Positions 60,453-64,000 of a DNA stretch of 64,000 nucleotides are shown piece after piece (the stretch's first letter is position 1; each line of letters starts with the position of its first letter). Source of the stretch: Leptotrichia wadei. Lineage in GTDB: Bacteria; Fusobacteriota; Fusobacteriia; Fusobacteriales; Leptotrichiaceae. A program made the position numbers and the translations under genes. Below the pieces are notes generated by a model. That model had not been told where the DNA came from, made no database searches, and worked only from the letters and a program-made list of their open reading frames with translations. The stretch is taken from the NCBI RefSeq assembly GCF_007990545.2, contig NZ_AP019829.2, positions 1,240,001 through 1,304,000 on the forward strand. Reading direction: 5' to 3'.

Positions 60453-61790
60453 TTAATTTCTCCCAATCGGATAATAGTGAAAATAATTTCTAATATTTTC
60501 GTTATCTGAAAACATATTTCTAAAATCAAAAAAATAATTACTTTTCATAACATTTTTTATTCTCTCTAAATCCATATTTTTAAATTGTTCCCATTCTGTA
60601 GTCAAAATTAGACAGTCTGAATTTTTGGCACATTCATATTCATTTTTACAATATTTAATACAATCTGAATAGTTTTCAAGTTCTTTTTTTGTCTTTTCCA
60701 TTCCTTGAGGACAATAAACTTTGATTTTTGCTCTTAAATTCATCAATTTTTTTATTATTTTTATCGCAGGGGATTCCCTTATATCGTCAGTTTCTGGCTT
60801 AAACGACAGTCCCAAGATTGAAATTGTCTTATCTTTTGTGCTTCCAAGTTTATTTTTTATCTTTTTTATCAAAATATCTTTCAAATCATCATTAAATTTC
60901 ACAGCAGAATTTACAATACTCATCTCACAATCATTATTTTTTCCAATATTTAGTATCGCAAGAGTGTCTTTTGGAAAACAGGAACCTCTAAAACCAAGTC
61001 CTGCATTCAAAAATTCATTTCCAATTCTGTGGTCAAATCCCATAATTTTTGAAACATCTTCAATATTTGCTCCTGTCTTTTCAGAAAGCATCGCCATTTC
61101 ATTAATAAATGATATTTTTACAGACAAAAACGCATTTGAAGAATATTTGGACAATTCTGCCGTTTCAAGATTTGTAAAAATTATTGGAATTTGTTTTTTT
61201 AAAAAGTATTCATAAATTTTATAAATTTCTTTTTTTATTTTTTCTTTATTATCATTTTCATCAATTCCCACAACAATCCTATCAGGATTTAAAAAGTCGT
61301 AAACAGCCTTTCCTTCCCTTAAAAATTCAGGATTTGAAATAACTGATACATTAAGATTACCCATATTTCTTTTTTTTAATTCATCTAAAATAATTTTTTT
61401 AATTTTTTTGTTTGTTCCCATCGGAACAGTTGATTTTGTAATAATAAGGCTATCTTTTGAAAGAAATTGAGCTAAATTTTTAATTGCAGCCGTGATATAA
61501 TTCAAATTTGAACTACCATCATCCAAAGGTGGCGTTCCTACTGCAAGAAATATCACATCAGCATTTTTTATCCCAGAATTATAATCCAAAGTAAATTTAA
61601 TTTTCCCGTTTTTCAATGACTTTTTTAAAGTTTCTTCCAATTCTGGCTCATAAATAGGCGATTTTCCCTGTTTTAACGTTTCAATTTTTACTTCATCATT
61701 ATCAATACAGACAACATTAAATCCTAAATCCGACATTACAACACCTTGAACTAAACCGATGTATCCTGTTCCGATTATTGCTATATTCAT
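60453..61790 (-). CDS. ugd: UDP-glucose 6-dehydrogenase
   Basis: This protein has 445 residues from the ATG at 61790 after GGAGGAATG. It shows the NAD site IAIIGTGYIGLVQGVVMSD, the catalytic Cys in GLGFRGSCFPKDTLAI near residue 265, and LSFKPETDDIRESPA. It oxidises UDP-glucose to UDP-glucuronate with two NAD+. It is first of the five-gene unit, so the unit is supplied with uronic acid; the epimerase at the end would give UDP-galacturonate. Confidence 0.95.
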   Translation of the reverse strand: MNIAIIGTGYIGLVQGVVMSDLGFNVVCIDNDEVKIETLKQGKSPIYEPELEETLKKSLKNGKIKFTLDYNSGIKNADVIFLAVGTPPLDDGSSNLNYITAAIKNLAQFLSKDSLIITKSTVPMGTNKKIKKIILDELKKRNMGNLNVSVISNPEFLREGKAVYDFLNPDRIVVGIDENDNKEKIKKEIYKIYEYFLKKQIPIIFTNLETAELSKYSSNAFLSVKISFINEMAMLSEKTGANIEDVSKIMGFDHRIGNEFLNAGLGFRGSCFPKDTLAILNIGKNNDCEMSIVNSAVKFNDDLKDILIKKIKNKLGSTKDKTISILGLSFKPETDDIRESPAIKIIKKLMNLRAKIKVYCPQGMEKTKKELENYSDCIKYCKNEYECAKNSDCLILTTEWEQFKNMDLERIKNVMKSNYFFDFRNMFSDNENIRNYFHYYPIGRN

Positions 61791-61925
61791 AATCATTCCT
61801 CCATTAATTTAATTTTTTTCTTAAATCTATTCTTTATAAAAATAAAAATTTATTTACATATCTTTTTCTTATATAATAAATATAGCACAGAAATATATTT
61901 TAAAAGTGAATTTAAAATGAATAAT

Positions 61926-61973
61926 CAAAAAAGAACTGTTTAAAAAATTTATTTTCTAAACAATTCTTTTTAA
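61926..61973 (-). terminator. Terminator between the PepSY gene and the ugd operon
   Basis: An AAAAAGAA(T/C)TGTTTA / TAAACA(G/A)TTCTTTTT stem of about 14 pairs has flanking A and T runs, so it can act on the minus strand after the PepSY gene ending at 62076. Confidence 0.72.
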
Positions 61974-62075
61974 AAAAAGTAATGAAAATTATCAAAAGTA
62001 CATATTTAATCAAAATTTATTTTGTTAAATATTAATATTATTTAAATAATTTTTTCTAATTTATTAATAATTAAT

Positions 62076-62600
62076 TTAGTCAATTTCAAAATCTAATATT
62101 TCTCCTGTTTCTGCGTCAATTTTATATTCTTTTTTTGTATTTCCTTCTATAAGATCTACTTTATAGACCAGCTTTCCTTTTTTTCTTTCAAGTTCAATAC
62201 TTTTGAAAGTTGCATTTGGAGCTTGTTTTTTTGCTATGCTTTTTGCCTGCTCGACTGAAATTTTCGTGTTTGCTATTGCGGGATTTAATTCATCGTCATC
62301 TATATCAGTTTTTGCTCTAAAAATCTGCCCTGTATTTGCATCAATTTTATATTCTTTTTTAGTGTTAGTGTTTCCTTCCCACAATTCAATGTCATATACA
62401 GGTCCTCTTTTTGTATTTTCTAATTTCACTTTTTTTAATTGTCCATTCGGTGTATTTTTTTTAGCGATTTTGACAGCTTCTTCCCGACTGATTTTTGTTG
62501 CAATATTTCGATTATTTGAAGTTGCACCATATGCAAGTAATCCTCCTAGTAATAAAAAACTTAAAATTCCTGTTTTAAAAAAATTTTTTTGATTTTTCAT
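62076..62600 (-). CDS. Secreted protein with two PepSY domains
   Basis: This 174-residue protein has a signal peptide (ILSFLLLGGLLAYGA, residues 13-27) and then two PepSY units: about 38-97 (SREEAVKIAKKNTPNG...EYKIDANTGQIFRA) and 110-172 (SVEQAKSIAKKQAPNA...EYKIDAETGEILDF). The repeats are similar, so it arose by internal duplication. It is probably periplasmic. It stands alone before the ugd operon. PepSY domains may bind peptides or restrain proteases. Confidence 0.85.
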   Translation of the reverse strand: MKNQKNFFKTGILSFLLLGGLLAYGATSNNRNIATKISREEAVKIAKKNTPNGQLKKVKLENTKRGPVYDIELWEGNTNTKKEYKIDANTGQIFRAKTDIDDDELNPAIANTKISVEQAKSIAKKQAPNATFKSIELERKKGKLVYKVDLIEGNTKKEYKIDAETGEILDFEID

Positions 62601-62959
62601 AGCATCATCTCCTTACAATTTTTTTTATTTTAAATATCAAAATTATATCTTTGATATAACTATAATATCATAAAAAAGATATTTTTTGAATGAATTTAAA
62701 CTGAATAAATTTTATAAAAAAAGAAACTTAAAAAACTGAAATTTGTCTTTTGAAAGATTTTAGCCATTATTCTCTAAATTTTAAATTATTTAACATATTT
62801 TATGCTTAAAAATTATAAATTAATCGGTATATATATAAGAAAATTTTCAGTAGCAAGATTTTTAATTTTTTTCTTTAAACAGATATTTACATTTGTATAT
62901 GATTAATGTTAAAATAATAAAAAAGAAAGAATAGAAGTTGGAATAAACAAAAATTCATT
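62601..62959. other. Non-coding region upstream of two divergent units
   Basis: AT-rich sequence without an open frame. It should contain the promoter of the PepSY gene on the minus strand and of the small genes on the plus strand, but I find no clear -35/-10 pair. Confidence 0.35.
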
Positions 62960-63211
62960 ATGGATGACTATATGCCAGATGAAATGTATAGATTATTTAA
63001 TGATAAAGCTACTACAAGTTTAATGAATAAAATTATAAATAAATGGACAAATTTTATTAAAGGAAAAAATAGTAATGAACGAAAATATGAAAATAGGTTC
63101 CGAGAACATAAAATAGTAGATTTTACTTTAGAATTTACGGCACTAGGACATACTAATTTATTTACTTCTTCATATGGGAAAATAAAAAAATTAATGGAGA
63201 GTATAATGTAA
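62960..63211 (+). CDS. Small protein of unknown function, possibly a fragment
   Basis: This is an 83-residue open frame, MDDYMPDEMYRLF..., with a charged middle and IVDFTLEFTALGHTNLF near residue 60. No good ribosome site precedes the ATG. It is followed by a small gene on the same strand. It may be the end of a decayed gene. No family is recognised. Confidence 0.4.
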   Translation: MDDYMPDEMYRLFNDKATTSLMNKIINKWTNFIKGKNSNERKYENRFREHKIVDFTLEFTALGHTNLFTSSYGKIKKLMESIM

Positions 63212-63286
63212 ATATAACAATACTAATTCAATATAGAGATACTTTGTAAAAACAGAATTGTCTAAAAGAAGATAGGAGTAATAAAA

Positions 63287-63712
63287 ATGTTAAAAAAAAT
63301 TATGTTAATAGTCTTGATAACTATAATAGCACTGTCTTTTAAATTGTTAGTAATAAATAATATTTTTGTTCCTGAAGCTTTTTATTGGGATATTTTTTCT
63401 AATGATTGGAAAAATAGAGACTATAGAATTGAATGGGAAGCAGGTTGTAAAATAATAGAAATAGGAAAAAAAGGTAAGTATTACTATGGGAGAGTTGTTT
63501 CAGGTGGAGTAACACTATATAAGCCTGGAAAGTATGATTACTCAAAGTGTGAAGATGAATATTTTTTGATAGATTCTTCTGAAAGTTTGTCATCAAATTT
63601 AGCATTCAATGGAGGTATTTACTATAAAAAAAAAGAAAAGATTTTAAATATTACAAAAGAATACAAAGTAAAGAAACCGTATAACTTTTTTATGTTTTCT
63701 ATATTAAGATAG
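63287..63712 (+). CDS. Small membrane-anchored or secreted protein of unknown function
   Basis: This 141-residue protein has a clear ATAGGAG ribosome site and an N-terminal hydrophobic helix (IMLIVLITIIALSFKLLVI, residues 5-23). A Tyr/Lys-rich body follows with WKNRDYRIEWEAGCKIIEIG and YYGRVVSGGVTLYKPG. It is probably exported or anchored. No family is recognised. Confidence 0.62.
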   Translation: MLKKIMLIVLITIIALSFKLLVINNIFVPEAFYWDIFSNDWKNRDYRIEWEAGCKIIEIGKKGKYYYGRVVSGGVTLYKPGKYDYSKCEDEYFLIDSSESLSSNLAFNGGIYYKKKEKILNITKEYKVKKPYNFFMFSILR

Positions 63713-64000
63713 TTGTTTATTTATTTTAATTAAAGAAGATTGGTATTTTTAAAAATAAAAATTGAAAACAATCATTGTTGTAAGACAGCGATTATTTTTT
63801 GCCTACGTTTTTATACATTCCAAATTAACAAAAAATTTTGATTACATCAAATTCGCCTATATAACCCTACAAGTTAAAATTTTCATTTAAGGCATAGGTT
63901 TTTTACCGAAAATCGACTTTTTGAGCTGTTTGGATGTTATATGAGCTTTTAAAATGATATTTTTTAAAATTTATAATAAAAGTTAAAATTTTTAATTTTT
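63713..64000. other. Terminal non-coding stretch
   Basis: It contains the terminator at 63769-63800 and AT-rich sequence to the window edge. I see no gene. Confidence 0.4.
63769..63800 (+). terminator. Terminator after the last small gene
   Basis: An AATC...GTTGT-AAG-ACAGC...GATT stem with a three-base bulge is followed by ATTTTTT. Confidence 0.6.

Noticed and set aside
60721-61215. 164-codon plus-strand open frame
   Set aside because: Antisense to ugd, whose motifs and catalytic Cys are clear; no ribosome site.
1-64000. CRISPR array, rRNA or tRNA genes
   Set aside because: No regularly spaced repeats or conserved rRNA segments, and no tRNA-like cloverleaf was noticed by eye; a tRNA could still be missed.

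Overview
This window reads as chromosome of a low-GC, Gram-negative fermentative member of the Fusobacteriota, most likely a Leptotrichia species. The reasons are very AT-rich intergenic DNA, lipid A/LPS sugar genes beside Firmicutes-like metabolic genes, many small PepSY and lipoprotein genes, and a malolactic-type enzyme. The genus is an inference from gene content; no rRNA is present.

Layout. 1-9.2 kb: a sodium:amino-acid symporter cut by the window edge behind a tandem glycine riboswitch; Fic, glycosyltransferase and Gfo/Idh/MocA genes; two near-identical GNAT genes around a histidine phosphatase; and a thiamine-precursor ABC transporter operon behind a TPP riboswitch. 9.2-14.7 kb is a rearranged accessory segment. 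It holds two diverged copies of a small secreted-protein gene (one frameshifted in a poly-A run), a truncated thiol peroxidase copy fused to half a TPP riboswitch, IS630 and ISL3 remnants, a methyltransferase, a CPBP membrane protease and a decayed double-glycine bacteriocin-like gene. 14.8-22.1 kb: UvrD-type helicase, thymidine kinase with a BioD-like tail, a secreted GH13-like protein lacking its catalytic motifs, comF, a zinc-ribbon gene and yraN. 22.3-26.1 kb: a tightly coupled three-gene cassette (AAA+ ATPase, tail-anchored coiled-coil protein, HNH-like membrane protein), which I regard as the best candidate for an undescribed system. 26.2-30.3 kb: rnhB, an rluD-type synthase, a Fic protein lacking the catalytic His, an HD protein and a TruA-KH fusion.

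30.5-35.8 kb: malolactic enzyme, an RpiB-like isomerase, a tannase pseudogene with three lesions, a compact promoter/terminator RNA plus a 21-codon hydrophobic peptide that looks like a type I toxin module, and an esterase. 36-42 kb: seven consecutive plus-strand genes of unknown function, only one in a family I recognise (DUF4299). 42.1-48 kb: M20 hydrolase, rRNA uracil methyltransferase, cobalamin adenosyltransferase, proC and a ROK glucokinase. 48.3-52.2 kb: two PepSY genes, a histidine kinase/response regulator pair and a GntR/UTRA regulator. 52.3-56.8 kb: citrate synthase, isocitrate dehydrogenase and aconitase, i.e. only the citrate-to-2-oxoglutarate arm of the TCA cycle, which would feed glutamate synthesis. 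57-61.8 kb: a five-gene set consistent with making a lipid-linked uronic acid and adding it to lipid A/LPS. The window ends with a double PepSY protein and two small unknown genes.

How the parts work together. Two RNA switches tie uptake to ligand (glycine with a symporter, TPP with a thiamine-precursor transporter). The carbon genes fit a fermentative, acid-tolerant oral lifestyle. No CRISPR array, rRNA or tRNA gene was found by eye; a tRNA could have been missed.
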